A stretch of DNA of 64,000 nt, taken from the NCBI GenBank assembly GCA_002507565.1, contig MOXJ01000009.1, positions 1 to 64,000 of the forward strand. Direction: 5' to 3'. This document shows, piece after piece, positions 54,192-63,017 of this stretch; within the stretch, counting starts at the first letter, position 1, and the number at the start of each line of letters is the position of its first letter. Made by a program: the position numbers and the translations under genes. Source of the DNA: Candidatus Reconcilbacillus cellulovorans. GTDB taxonomy: Bacteria > Bacillota > Bacilli > Paenibacillales > Reconciliibacillaceae. Below the pieces are notes generated by a model that was not told the origin of the DNA, did no database searches, and worked only from the letters and a program-made list of their open reading frames with translations.

Positions 54192-54220
54192 TCGACATCT
54201 TTCGAACATTTTGGTAGAAT
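54192..54220 (+). promoter_or_regulatory. Promoter of the coiled-coil protein
   Basis: TCGACA (54192-54197), 17 bp, TAGAAT (54215-54220), 46 bp before the GTG. Confidence 0.6.
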
Positions 54221-54266
54221 ATCAGTTGACCAAACTCCATGATACCGGCCGGGAGGTTGTCGGCGC

Positions 54267-54839
54267 GTGTCGGAAAGAGAATTGCTGGAATTGATTGCGG
54301 AGAAGGTCGGGCGGATCGAAACAGACGTGTCCGGCCTGAAGTCGGACGTATCTGCTCTGAAGTCAGACGTGTCCGGCTTGAAATCGGATGTGTCCGAGCT
54401 GAAGACGCGGATGGACGGTCTCGAACAGCGGATGGACGGTTTTGAGAAACGGATGGACGGTCTCGAACAGCGGATGGACGGCATCGAGAAACGGATGGAC
54501 GGCTTCGAGCGACGGATGGACGGTCTCGAGCAGCGAATGGATGGTTTTGAAAAACGGATGGACGGTCTCGAGCAGCGGATGGACGGTCTCGGGCAACGGA
54601 TGGCGGGCCTTGAGACGCGGCAGGCGGCGGTCGAAACCCATTTCGCGATGATGGAAACGCGTTTCCACGCGCTGGATAACCGGTTGACCGGCATGGAGAA
54701 CGAACAGGCCGCGATGAAACAGGCGATCTTCGAATTGCACGACGACGTCCGGAAAATACTCGCCAACCAGCAGGCGATGACGCATATTTTGGGAGAACAC
54801 GAAGTGGCGATACGGACGCTGCAAAGACGTCCGGTTTAA
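54267..54839 (+). CDS. Heptad-repeat coiled-coil protein
   Basis: A 190-residue protein, almost all one long coiled coil. Four SDVSxLK heptads (about 19-46) are followed by ten RMDGLEQ-type heptads (48-117), then less regular heptads and a helical end (DDVRKILANQQAMTHILGEHEVAIRTLQ). Such proteins are common in Bacillales and resemble phage-type or DUF-class coiled coils; no enzymatic feature is present. GTG 54267 follows GGGAGG at a long spacing. Confidence 0.75.
   Translation: MSERELLELIAEKVGRIETDVSGLKSDVSALKSDVSGLKSDVSELKTRMDGLEQRMDGFEKRMDGLEQRMDGIEKRMDGFERRMDGLEQRMDGFEKRMDGLEQRMDGLGQRMAGLETRQAAVETHFAMMETRFHALDNRLTGMENEQAAMKQAIFELHDDVRKILANQQAMTHILGEHEVAIRTLQRRPV
54408..54617 (+). repeat. 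Tandem 21-bp repeats coding for heptads
   Basis: Ten in-frame 21-bp units of the form CGGATGGACGGTCTCGAACAG with third-base and a few replacement changes. Being whole heptads, copy-number changes would preserve the coiled-coil register. Confidence 0.88.
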
Positions 54840-54923
54840 AGATGAAGAACCGCCGGCCGGGAGCGATCCCGGCCACTGTTTTGTGGTTAGAGCGCGCCAG
54901 AGCGAAAGGGGTCAGGATGTCTG

Positions 54924-56177
54924 ATGCTGTCCCGGACGGAGCGCCGGCGCCGGGAACGACGCGAACGTCGGCGGCGCAGGTTGCTGGTTTTTTACTATAG
55001 CTTTTCTTTTTCAATAATAATAGGTTGCATTTTTTATTTTGTAAATTTAATCTATGATTTTCCTGGTTGGTTCGGCAAAAACGCCGTGCTGCCGGTCGTG
55101 CCGTCGGATCCGCCCTCTTCCGCTCCGGTGTCGACCTCTACTTTTGCAGATAAGGAAATTTCTGTTTCCACCACGCCTTCTACCACGCCGTCGCCCTTTG
55201 CGCCGTCCGTCGTTTTCCATTTCGTCGGCGACGTCATGTTTGCCGGCAATGTGGCGGATTTGCTCGCGCGACACGGCTACGATTATCCGTACCGGCATGT
55301 AAGGGGGCTTCTGGACGCGGCGGACGTGACGGTCGCCAATCTCGAGACGCCGGTTACAGAAGCGGGCGAACCTCAGACCAAAGAATACGTTTACCGGTCT
55401 TCGCCCGCGGCGTTGCCCGCGCTGCGGGAGGCGGGCGTCGATCTCGTCACGCTCGCCAACAACCATTCGATGGACTACGGCATTCCGGGGTTGCTCGACA
55501 CGATGGCCTATCTGGACCGTGCCGGCATCGCCTATGTCGGCGCCGGCCGGAACATCGACGAGGCCTATACGCCGAAAACGCTGGATATTCGCGGCGTCAG
55601 GGCCGCGTTCGTCGGTCTGACGCGCGTCTATTCGGAACCGTGGTGGCAGGCCGGGCGCGACCCCGGGGTAGCGGGCACCTACGACTACCGTCTGCCCCAG
55701 GCGCTCGACGCAATACGGCGGGCGAAATCGGAAGCCGACCTGGTCGTCGTGTACGTCCATTGGGGCGTCGAACGGCGCGAGACGCCGGCCGACTACCAGC
55801 GGGAACTCGCCCGGCGGTACGTCGACGCCGGCGCCGATCTCGTCGTCGGCAGCCATCCGCACGTACTGCAAGGTTTTGAAAGATACAAGGGGAAATGGAT
55901 TGCGTATAGTCTCGGCAATTTCATTTTTACCGTCAACCGGTACGAGCCGACGTGGGATTCCATGGTGTTGCGGGCGACTTGCAGGCCGGCCGACGGATCG
56001 TGCGCGCTGCGTGTTTTTCCCGTTTCGGTCGCGAAAGCCGCGTCGCCCGTGCCGATGGAGGGCGAAGAGGCGCTGCGCGTGCTGAGGAAACTGTCCGCCT
56101 TGTCGTCGGAGCTCGGCGCCGCCGTGCGGGACGACGGCGGCGTGGAACCGGTTGCCGCGGGCGTTGCGCGAGATTGA
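54924..56177 (+). CDS. CapA/PgsA-family metallophosphatase-like membrane protein
   Basis: A 417-residue protein. A very basic N-terminus is followed by one transmembrane anchor (LLVFYYSFSFSIIIGCIFYFV), a Ser/Thr/Pro linker, and the PGA_cap domain (about 95-360) with FVGDVMFAGN, ANLETPVT, LANNHSMDYG, VYVHWGVE and GSHPHVLQGFERY. This is the calcineurin-like fold of CapA, linked to poly-gamma-glutamate or cell-envelope polymers. No capBC genes are adjacent, so the polymer is unknown. The anchor coding region is strikingly AT-rich against its surroundings. Confidence 0.9.
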   Translation: MLSRTERRRRERRERRRRRLLVFYYSFSFSIIIGCIFYFVNLIYDFPGWFGKNAVLPVVPSDPPSSAPVSTSTFADKEISVSTTPSTTPSPFAPSVVFHFVGDVMFAGNVADLLARHGYDYPYRHVRGLLDAADVTVANLETPVTEAGEPQTKEYVYRSSPAALPALREAGVDLVTLANNHSMDYGIPGLLDTMAYLDRAGIAYVGAGRNIDEAYTPKTLDIRGVRAAFVGLTRVYSEPWWQAGRDPGVAGTYDYRLPQALDAIRRAKSEADLVVVYVHWGVERRETPADYQRELARRYVDAGADLVVGSHPHVLQGFERYKGKWIAYSLGNFIFTVNRYEPTWDSMVLRATCRPADGSCALRVFPVSVAKAASPVPMEGEEALRVLRKLSALSSELGAAVRDDGGVEPVAAGVARD

Positions 56178-56224
56178 ACCGGAACGCTTTCCGTTTCGTC
56201 CTAAAAAGATAGAGGTGGAATCGG

Positions 56225-56749
56225 TTGTCCGAAGAGCGGGATGCCCTCGAGCGCCTGATGCGGGAATACGGTCGGGACGTCTGGAACTATGTGTTCGCCA
56301 TGGTGCGCGACCGCCATCTGGCCGACGACCTCGTGCAGGAGACGTTTCTGAAAGTGTATCGCCACTGGCGTTCGTTCCGCGGGGAATGTGCGGAGCGCAC
56401 TTGGATTTTTCGGATCGCGCGCAATGCGGTTTACGATTACCGGCGGTCGGCGTTTTGGCGCAAAGTCTTACCGGTGGCGGTCGTCGCCCGACGCGAGGCC
56501 GGCCCGTCGGCGGAACAGGCGGTTCTCGAACGCGAGCTCGCCAACGACGCGTGGCGGCTCGTCATGCGGCTGCCCGTTAAATATCGCGAAGTGATCGTGC
56601 TGTTCGCCCATCATCAGCTGTCGTTGCAGGAGATCGCCGACGTACTGGGAATCAGCGTCGGAACGGTCAAATCGCGGCTGTTTCACGCCAGGCGCAAGCT
56701 CACGGAATGGAAAGGGGGTCGCGCGCCCGATAGCGGATTTCGATCTTGA
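56225..56749 (+). CDS. ECF-type RNA polymerase sigma factor
   Basis: A 174-residue sigma-70 ECF factor. Region 2 has NYVFAMVRDRHLADDLVQETFLKVYRHWRSF, and region 4 has LPVKYREVIVLFAHHQLSLQEIADVLGISVGTVKSRLFHARRKL, with SigX/SigW-like helix-turn-helix. The start is TTG 56225 with GAGGTGG upstream. It is directly followed by a membrane protein that should be its anti-sigma factor. Confidence 0.92.
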   Translation: MSEERDALERLMREYGRDVWNYVFAMVRDRHLADDLVQETFLKVYRHWRSFRGECAERTWIFRIARNAVYDYRRSAFWRKVLPVAVVARREAGPSAEQAVLERELANDAWRLVMRLPVKYREVIVLFAHHQLSLQEIADVLGISVGTVKSRLFHARRKLTEWKGGRAPDSGFRS

Positions 56750-56771
56750 ACAAACGGACTTCGAACGACAA

Positions 56772-58019
56772 TTGGCGGTTCCGCCGCTCAGCCGGTCGGG
56801 TTTTTCCGATCGATTGTACCGCTCGGTTTTGGCCCGTCTCGAAGCCGAAAAGGCGGGAGTCGGTCCGGCGACGCGGTGGCGCAGGCGCCGGTCGGGACGG
56901 TTGCGCGTCGTCAGTGTGATCGGAGCGGCGGCCGTGCTGCTCGGTTTGTTCATGATACCGGCGGTGTGGTGGTGGCGGACGGGCGGTTCCGTGCCGGCAA
57001 GCGTGGGAGGCGGAGTTCGGAACGGCGCGGCTGACGGCGTTTCGAGCGTTGTCCGCGACGATGCGGAGGACGCGGCGGAACCGATGCCTTCCGGGTTGCT
57101 TCTCGGCCTCCGGCACGAACCGACAGAGTCGTACCGCACCGTCTGGATCGTGCGGGACAAAGACGGCCGCATCCGCGCGACGGCGCAAATCGGCGCGATC
57201 ATCGCGCCGTTCGGCATGGAGTTTTGGCGTATCGAACCGGTCGTTTCGCTGTCGGGCGACACCCGCGTCCGGTCGTTCGTCGCCGCCCCGGTGCCGGAAC
57301 AGACGAGCAAGACCGGCGGCGGAACGGATGCGGACGACGGCGGTTCTTTCGCATACCGGGAAATTCCGCTGTTCGTCGGTAACCGGTTCGCCTCTTTTGC
57401 GGCGCTGGACGCAGCCGGGAAGACGACGGCGGTTCGCGTCAGCGCGTTCCCGCTCTTACGCCGTACGGCGGATCCGGTAGCGGAACGGGCTTCCGGCGCT
57501 GGCGTGTCCGGGCGGTTTTTGACGCCGGACGAGGCGTTCGCGCTGGTCTCGGAGCCTTCTCCCGAATGGCTGCCTCCTTCCCTGCGGGCGTCCTACGATT
57601 GGGCGATCGTCCGTGAGCCGGGCCGATGGGTCGGCCGGTTTGCGGAAACGGCCGGAAACGGCGAAGGCGCGTCCGTGCGTCGTTGGCGGGAAGAACGGCT
57701 CGACTTGCCGGAGGCGCTCGTATCGCACGACCGGCTCTGCTGCGAATGGCCGGTCATCCGGTCGGCGGAGCCCGATGCGCGCGATGCGTTTTCGTCGCCG
57801 GCCGGCGACTGGCTGGCGGCCGTCACGCCTTCCGAAGTCGTGTTTTACGCGGTGTTCGACGGCGTGCCCGACACGCCGAGCATCGGTTCACTCGAACTTC
57901 GGCCCGGCGAAGTGCCGATCATGGCGCAGTGGGCGACCGGCGAGTACGTCGCCAAATGGACCGAATTTTTGGCCGGGCGAGGTGAAACCGCCGCGTTTTT
58001 CGACCGTATGAAAAAATAA
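56772..58019 (+). CDS. Probable anti-sigma factor, membrane protein
   Basis: About 415 residues. It has a short cytoplasmic region (FSDRLYRSVLARLEAE), one transmembrane helix (VVSVIGAAAVLLGLFMIPAVWWW), and a large extracellular part of about 330 residues with no domain I recognise. Position and topology fit an anti-sigma factor for the preceding ECF sigma. The start is uncertain. TTG 56772 has no ribosome site, while AAAGGGGG lies 8-10 bp before an in-frame ATA (56730) whose reading (ADFDLEQTDFERQLAVPPL) looks like a natural N-terminus. Confidence 0.72.
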   Translation: MAVPPLSRSGFSDRLYRSVLARLEAEKAGVGPATRWRRRRSGRLRVVSVIGAAAVLLGLFMIPAVWWWRTGGSVPASVGGGVRNGAADGVSSVVRDDAEDAAEPMPSGLLLGLRHEPTESYRTVWIVRDKDGRIRATAQIGAIIAPFGMEFWRIEPVVSLSGDTRVRSFVAAPVPEQTSKTGGGTDADDGGSFAYREIPLFVGNRFASFAALDAAGKTTAVRVSAFPLLRRTADPVAERASGAGVSGRFLTPDEAFALVSEPSPEWLPPSLRASYDWAIVREPGRWVGRFAETAGNGEGASVRRWREERLDLPEALVSHDRLCCEWPVIRSAEPDARDAFSSPAGDWLAAVTPSEVVFYAVFDGVPDTPSIGSLELRPGEVPIMAQWATGEYVAKWTEFLAGRGETAAFFDRMKK

Positions 58020-58057
58020 ACGCCGGCCTGCCGGCGGGCGAAGGGAAGGGTTTTTCC

Positions 58058-58213
58058 ATGTTGGAGAAATGGCTGAAAAAAACCGTCCACAAGCTGTTCG
58101 GTCGTCCGCACGGACATTTCGGGCCGTACGACGGGCATCACGTCAAAAGGTACGATTCGAGCGACAAGCACGGCGGCTATTACCCGCATGACCATCGCGG
58201 CAGCCTTTATTAA
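58058..58213 (+). CDS. Small His-rich protein, 51 residues
   Basis: MLEKWLKKTVHKLFGRPHG..., ending DHRGSLY, with eight His and many Gly/Tyr/Lys. GAAGGGAAGGG precedes the ATG. The amphipathic N-terminus and His/Gly/Tyr-rich tail resemble small spore- or surface-associated proteins, but I recognise no family. Confidence 0.6.
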   Translation: MLEKWLKKTVHKLFGRPHGHFGPYDGHHVKRYDSSDKHGGYYPHDHRGSLY

Positions 58214-58293
58214 ACATGTTCGGCAAACGTTCCAGCAGCTGACGGCCTCAAGCCGACTGCAAGCCGACTCGGCGCCTCGCACTTCCCGCGCCG

Positions 58294-59178
58294 TCAGTCA
58301 TCCGATGCGTCCGGCTTCCCCAGGGCCGCGATCGCCGCTTCTAGATCGCGCTCGAGGTCGGATACGGTTCCGTAAGGTTCGTCCCGCCGCAACAGGCGCC
58401 GCAGCAGACGTTTCGTCCGTTCCGACAGCCGCAGTTCTTCCTCCCATCCCCGCGGCGCAAGGTTACCGGGATCGCCTTCGGGCGGTTCATAACCGCTGTA
58501 GAGCAAAAACAGCAACAGATGTCCCATCGCGTACAGATCGGCGCGGGGATGCCGCTCGCGGCGGAAAAACATTTCTTCCGCGGCTCCTCCGCGCCGGAGC
58601 TTCGCGCATAGCGGCGGCCGGGTCGGCCGGTCGGCGATCGGACAGGCGAGGCCGAAGTCGACCAGATGCGCGACGCCGTAAGGGAACGCTTGCGCCGGCG
58701 CCGCGTCCGACGCGGGCGAAGGCTCCAGGATGATGTTCGGCGGGCGAATGTCGCGATGGACGACGCCGCGCTCGTGCAGGTGGCGGACGACTTGCGCGAA
58801 GTCTTTCAGCCATTCGAGCGACTGCCGTTCGTCGAGGGCGATGCGGCCTTCCGCCAGCGCGTCTTCCAGGTTGACGCCTTCTTTGAATTCGAGGACGAGA
58901 TGAAGGCGTCCCCGGTCGCGGAACAGCCCGTATACCCGGGGAATGCGCGGATGATTTAGCCGGCCGAGCAGTTCCGCTTCTTCCCGCGGCGACAGCGCGC
59001 CCGCCTTCAGCCGCGCGAGCAGACGGCCCGGACGGTCGTGCCTGACGACGACGCGCCGGCCTTCCGCCCGGTCGAAACAGAGGTAGGCGACGCTGTAGCT
59101 TCCCGCGCCGAGCGGTCGTTCCACCACATACCGGCCGCCGAGCGCCGTCCCCGCTTTATAAGGTCGGAAGAGCGTCAC
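58294..59178 (-). CDS. Ser/Thr protein kinase-like protein with altered ATP-binding lysine
   Basis: A 294-residue Hanks-type kinase without a transmembrane segment. It has Gly-rich loop LGAGSYSVAYLCFD, catalytic loop VVHRDIRPPNIIL, the metal-binding DFG in LVDFGLACP and ADLYAMGHLLLFLLYSG. The beta-3 lysine position (VAIK in most kinases) reads VVVR, so the ATP-anchoring Lys is Arg. The catalytic loop also has R where most have K (HRDIRPPN). It may be weakly active or a pseudokinase. It overlaps thiN by four bases. Confidence 0.8.
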   Translation of the reverse strand: MTLFRPYKAGTALGGRYVVERPLGAGSYSVAYLCFDRAEGRRVVVRHDRPGRLLARLKAGALSPREEAELLGRLNHPRIPRVYGLFRDRGRLHLVLEFKEGVNLEDALAEGRIALDERQSLEWLKDFAQVVRHLHERGVVHRDIRPPNIILEPSPASDAAPAQAFPYGVAHLVDFGLACPIADRPTRPPLCAKLRRGGAAEEMFFRRERHPRADLYAMGHLLLFLLYSGYEPPEGDPGNLAPRGWEEELRLSERTKRLLRRLLRRDEPYGTVSDLERDLEAAIAALGKPDASDD

Positions 59179-59900
59179 GGTCGGACACCTTTGCGCACCG
59201 GGCCGTCGCGGCTTTCGACGACGAGCAGCTCGCCTTCCGCCACGATCACGGTCCCCGTTTCCGCCGCCAGTTCGTTGCTGACGGACAGCGTGGATCCGGC
59301 GACGAGCACGGCGTTTTCCAAAGGATACTTGAACCCCGCCAGCGTGACGCCGCGCGCTTCGCCCGCAAGCGGCAGCAGCGATACGTACCGGTACGGCCCC
59401 CTCGTCACTGTTACCGGGCGCCCGGGAACCGCCAGCCGGACGCGATTCGTCGCGTCGCGCAGCGCGGCGTCGACTCCGCGCAAAACGGGCCGACGCAGCA
59501 AAAAAATGTTGGCCAGCGTATGGTCCAGCCGCGTTCCCGTCGCGCCGCGCAGCTCGATTTCGCCGATGCGCGGATCGACCGCGTTCTCGGTCGTCCCCTC
59601 GGACGTCCCGCCGACGGCCAGCTCGAGCACCCAGTCGAGCGCCATCTCCAGATCGGTCCTGTCCTTGTCGACGGGATCGCAGTCGAGGAAAACGCCGCTT
59701 TGCCGGCGAATGCGCTCGCGCGTCGCGGCGTCTACCGAGTCGAAATCGCCGATTGCGGCGGCCGGATGCAGCCCGTGGCGGACGAGAAACGCCGCGCCGC
59801 GATCGGCGCCGACGAGCAGATCGTCCGGCCGGATGTCGTCCAGCGCCCAGCGGCCGAGCCGACCGCCGCCGAATACGATCGCCCGCCGCGTCGCCGTCAT
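59175..59900 (-). CDS. thiN: Thiamine diphosphokinase
   Basis: A 241-residue ThiN/TPK that makes thiamine diphosphate from thiamine and ATP. Motifs are LVGADRGAAFLVRHGLHPAAAIGDFDSVD, DKDRTDLEMALD and RGATGTRLDHTLANIFLL. Its product is the cofactor of PDH E1. It is coupled by ATGA overlaps to pepF upstream and the kinase downstream. Confidence 0.9.
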   Translation of the reverse strand: MTATRRAIVFGGGRLGRWALDDIRPDDLLVGADRGAAFLVRHGLHPAAAIGDFDSVDAATRERIRRQSGVFLDCDPVDKDRTDLEMALDWVLELAVGGTSEGTTENAVDPRIGEIELRGATGTRLDHTLANIFLLRRPVLRGVDAALRDATNRVRLAVPGRPVTVTRGPYRYVSLLPLAGEARGVTLAGFKYPLENAVLVAGSTLSVSNELAAETGTVIVAEGELLVVESRDGPVRKGVRP

Positions 59901-61690
59901 CGCGTCTCGATCGCCTCCAGCCGGTCGACGACGTCGCGGAAAACGTCCATCGCCTGGCGGATCGGTTCCGGCGACGTCATGTCGACGCCGGCTTTTTTCA
60001 AAATGTTGATCGAGTAATCGTTGCCGCCGCTTTTGAGGAAACCGAGATACCGCTCGACGGCGGGGCGGCCTTCCTCCAGAATCTGTCTGGCGAAACTGGT
60101 AGCAGCCGAAAAACCGGTTGCGTACTTGTACACATAGAAACTGTTATAAAAATGGGGAATACGCGCCCATTCCAACTCGATATCGCGGTCGACGACCGTT
60201 TCCGGACCGTAATATTTCAGGTTCAGGTCGTAATAGATCCGGTTCAGTTCCTGCGGCGTGAGCGGTTCGCCGCGTTCGGCCATGTCGTGGATGATCATCT
60301 CGAATTCCGCAAACATCGTCTGCCGGAACACCGTCGTGCGGAACTGGTCGGCGTAATGCGTCAGCAAGTACGCCTTTTGCTTCGGGTCCGTCGCGTTTCG
60401 GAGCAAATAGTCCGTCAGCAGCGCCTCGTTCAGCGTCGACGCTACTTCGGCGAGGAAAATCGTGTATTGCGCGTAACGGTATTCCTGATGCGTGTCCGAC
60501 AAATACGAATGGACCGCATGGCCCATCTCGTGCGCCAACGTGTACAGGCCGTTTAGGTTGTCTTTGTGGTTCAGCAGCACGTACGGATGCGTGCCGTACG
60601 CTCCCCAGCTGTAGGCTCCGCTTCGCTTGCCCTCGTTTTCGTAGACGTCGATCCAGCCGTTTTCGAACCCCTCGCGTAAAATCCGCAAATATTCGTCGCC
60701 GAGCGGCCGCAGGCTTTCGGCCACGATGCGTTTGGCTTCCTCATAAGAAATGTTCATGTCGAACCCGTCGACGAGCGGCACGAACAGGTCGTACATGTGC
60801 AGCTCGTCCAGCCCGAGCCGCCGCTTGCGCAGTGCGAGGTACCGGTGCAACAGCGGCAGATGCTCTTCGACCGTGCGGATCAGGTTCAGGTAGACATCTT
60901 TCGGAATGTTTTCCGCAAACAGCGCCATGTCCAGCACGGACGGGTATTTGCGCGCGCGCGCGAAAAAGACGTTCTTGTTGACGTTGGCGGCCAGCGTCGC
61001 TGCGAACGTGTTTTTCAATCTGCCGTACGTCGCGTACATCGCCTCGAACGCCTGCCGGCGCACGTTCCGGTCGCGGCTTTCGAGAAACTGGATGTAGCGC
61101 GCATGCGTCAGTTCGACTTCTTCCCCGCGCTCGTCGCGGATTTTCGGGAATTTCAGGTCGGCGTTGTTCAGCATGCCGAAGATGGTCCCCGGCGATTGCG
61201 CCAGCTGGCCGGCCTGGGCGAGCAGCGCTTCCTGTTCGAGCGACAGCACGTGCGGCTTCTGGCGCAAATATTCTTCCAGCGACCGCCGATAAAAGTGAAG
61301 GTCGGGATGCTCGATCAGCGCCTTCAGCTCGTCTTCCGACAGCGACAGCAGTTCCGGCGCGATGAACGACAGCGCCTCGTTGACCTGGACGCTCAGGCGT
61401 TTTGCCTTTTCCGACAGCGCCTGGTACGTCGGGTCGGTCGTGTCTTCGTGGTGTTTCATGTTCGCGTAGGCGTACAGCCGCTCGGTATGTAACGAAATTT
61501 CGTCTTCGAGCGCAAAACAGGCCTTGATCGTTTCGGGTCGGTTCAGCTTTCCGTGAAATTCCGGAAGTCGTTTCATCAATTTCAGGGTTTCTTCATATTC
61601 CTTTTCCCATGCCGCAATATCAGGAAACATATCTTCCAGACGCCAGCGATATTCCGTCGGAATTTCCGACCGTTTCGGCAACGCGTTCAT
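59897..61690 (-). CDS. pepF: Oligoendopeptidase F
   Basis: A 597-residue M3B zinc metallopeptidase that cleaves oligopeptides in the cytoplasm. The zinc motif is LAHEMGHAVHSYLS with the downstream Glu in FLAEVASTLNEALL, and the N-terminal helical region is EYRWRLEDMFPDIAAWEKEYE. ATG 61690 follows AAGGAG at 11 bp. The frame extends 26 codons upstream as a hydrophobic stretch, but PepF is normally not exported and homology starts here. It heads pepF-thiN-kinase. Confidence 0.95.
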   Translation of the reverse strand: MNALPKRSEIPTEYRWRLEDMFPDIAAWEKEYEETLKLMKRLPEFHGKLNRPETIKACFALEDEISLHTERLYAYANMKHHEDTTDPTYQALSEKAKRLSVQVNEALSFIAPELLSLSEDELKALIEHPDLHFYRRSLEEYLRQKPHVLSLEQEALLAQAGQLAQSPGTIFGMLNNADLKFPKIRDERGEEVELTHARYIQFLESRDRNVRRQAFEAMYATYGRLKNTFAATLAANVNKNVFFARARKYPSVLDMALFAENIPKDVYLNLIRTVEEHLPLLHRYLALRKRRLGLDELHMYDLFVPLVDGFDMNISYEEAKRIVAESLRPLGDEYLRILREGFENGWIDVYENEGKRSGAYSWGAYGTHPYVLLNHKDNLNGLYTLAHEMGHAVHSYLSDTHQEYRYAQYTIFLAEVASTLNEALLTDYLLRNATDPKQKAYLLTHYADQFRTTVFRQTMFAEFEMIIHDMAERGEPLTPQELNRIYYDLNLKYYGPETVVDRDIELEWARIPHFYNSFYVYKYATGFSAATSFARQILEEGRPAVERYLGFLKSGGNDYSINILKKAGVDMTSPEPIRQAMDVFRDVVDRLEAIETR

Positions 61691-61850
61691 GGCAAGCGCT
61701 TCTCCTTCCTGGACCGTCATGAGGACGATTGCCGCCAGCGCCGGCAACCATCGCCGTTTTGCGCACATTTACCGTCGATCCTTTCGCGAACCGGATGTCG
61801 CGTGCCTGCGGCACGCCCGTTCCCTATAGGATCGCCGGTCTGCCGGGGCG

Positions 61851-62039
61851 TCATGCGTCCGACGTCACGCCGACAGTCGCCAGCACCACGAAGACAAAAG
61901 CCAGCAGGATCAGTGCCAAGGCGGCCAGCGCCAGGCGCCTTCTCAGCCGAGGCGGCAGTGAGTCTTTTTTCAAGATGAGCACGGCGGCGAACGAAAACGC
62001 CGCCACGACGAACGCCGCAATCGCTTCGTTCGCGTTCAA
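61851..62039 (-). CDS. Small two-helix membrane protein
   Basis: A 62-residue protein with transmembrane helices at about 6-24 and 37-57 separated by a basic loop (PPRLRRRL). The TTG start has GGGGGAT 6 bp upstream and a strong promoter before it. No family recognised. The 160 bp from here to pepF holds no other gene. Confidence 0.65.
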   Translation of the reverse strand: MNANEAIAAFVVAAFSFAAVLILKKDSLPPRLRRRLALAALALILLAFVFVVLATVGVTSDA

Positions 62040-62062
62040 GCGGCAATCCCCCTTTGCCGCCC

Positions 62063-62090
62063 ATTATACCATAACATACCATAACGACAA
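62063..62090 (-). promoter_or_regulatory. Promoter of the small membrane protein
   Basis: TTGTCG (62090-62085), 16 bp, TATAAT (62068-62063) with an extended TGG. The spacer carries the direct repeat TTATGGTATG/TTATGGTATA. Confidence 0.7.
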
Positions 62091-62113
62091 GACGGCTTAA
62101 TGGGGGCGAAGTA

Positions 62114-62836
62114 TTAAGGCTTGTCCGAAGCGGCGGTCGCGGCGGAAGGATGGTTGTCGCCGTCATCGCGCTGTTGGCGGGCTTTGGCCGCCTTGACGAG
62201 ATGGCCGACGAGCAGAACGCCGAGGACGATAAGCCCCATAAAGCTGTAGTGGACGACCGGATTAGCGAACCACGGCTTGACAAACGGTTCTTCGACGATC
62301 ATTTTCGCGGCGGTGTAGGCGAGTACGCCGGAGCCGACATAGAGCAGCGCCGGAAACCGGTCCATCAGTTTCATGACGAGCGTGCTACCCCAGACGACGA
62401 TCGGGATGCTGACGAGCAGACCGATGACGACGAGCAAGTAATCGCCGTGCGCCGCTCCGCCGATCGCCAGCACGTTGTCGAGCCCCATCGCGATGTCGGC
62501 GAACATGATCGTGCCGATCGCCGCCAGCACGCTGTTTTTGGCGGCGATTTCGCGCTTTTTCTCTTCGACGAGCAGCTTGTAGGCGATGTAGACGAGAATC
62601 AGCCCGCCGATGCCGCGCAATCCGGGGATTTTCAGCAGCCAGACGACGGCGATCGTGGCGAGAGCGCGGATGGCGACGGCGCCGAACGTTCCGACGATGA
62701 TGACGAACTTTTGCCGATGTTTCGGAACGTTGCGCGCGGCCATGCCGATGACGATCGCGTTGTCGCCGGCGAGCACGAGGTCGATGATGATGATCTGCAG
62801 CAAGGCGACGAACCATTCCGGCGAAAACAGCTCCAC
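62114..62836 (-). CDS. TerC family membrane protein, probable manganese exporter
   Basis: A 240-residue TerC/YjbE/YkoY-type protein with about seven helices. IIIIDLVLAGDNAIVIGMAARNV and MFADIAMGLDNVLAIGGAAHGD are the paired DN motifs of the family. The GTG at 62836 follows GGGAGG. Family members export Mn(II) or metalate exported enzymes, and the preceding yybP-ykoY riboswitch strongly supports a manganese role. The C-terminal tail is charged. Confidence 0.92.
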   Translation of the reverse strand: MELFSPEWFVALLQIIIIDLVLAGDNAIVIGMAARNVPKHRQKFVIIVGTFGAVAIRALATIAVVWLLKIPGLRGIGGLILVYIAYKLLVEEKKREIAAKNSVLAAIGTIMFADIAMGLDNVLAIGGAAHGDYLLVVIGLLVSIPIVVWGSTLVMKLMDRFPALLYVGSGVLAYTAAKMIVEEPFVKPWFANPVVHYSFMGLIVLGVLLVGHLVKAAKARQQRDDGDNHPSAATAASDKP

Positions 62837-62872
62837 GGTCGATTCCTCCCGGGACGAAATTTCTTTGAAGAC

Positions 62873-63012
62873 AAAATGAAAAGACCTTCATCGGAAACAG
62901 ACCCGTGCCGATGAAGGTCTTGCCGACAACGTCGCACGCGTTGCCAGTAACGCCGGGGCGGGGTCGCCGCCCGAACTGACGGCCATTACTGTGACAGCTA
63001 CTCCCCTTCTTT
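62873..63012 (-). promoter_or_regulatory. yybP-ykoY manganese riboswitch
   Basis: The minus-strand leader begins AAAGAAGGGGAGTAGC and ends GGCAAGACCTTCATCGG, the conserved ends of the yybP-ykoY aptamer, with GC-rich helices between. The 3' part forms a 14-bp terminator stem (AAGACCTTCATCGG, 62881-62894, with CCGATGAAGGTCTT, 62908-62921) followed by TTCATTTT. Mn(II) binding should disrupt it and switch on the TerC gene. Confidence 0.88.
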
Positions 63013-63017
63013 GTTTC

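Noticed and set aside
54408-54617. CRISPR or non-coding tandem repeat
   Set aside because: The 21-bp units are directly adjacent, in frame and code coiled-coil heptads inside a gene.
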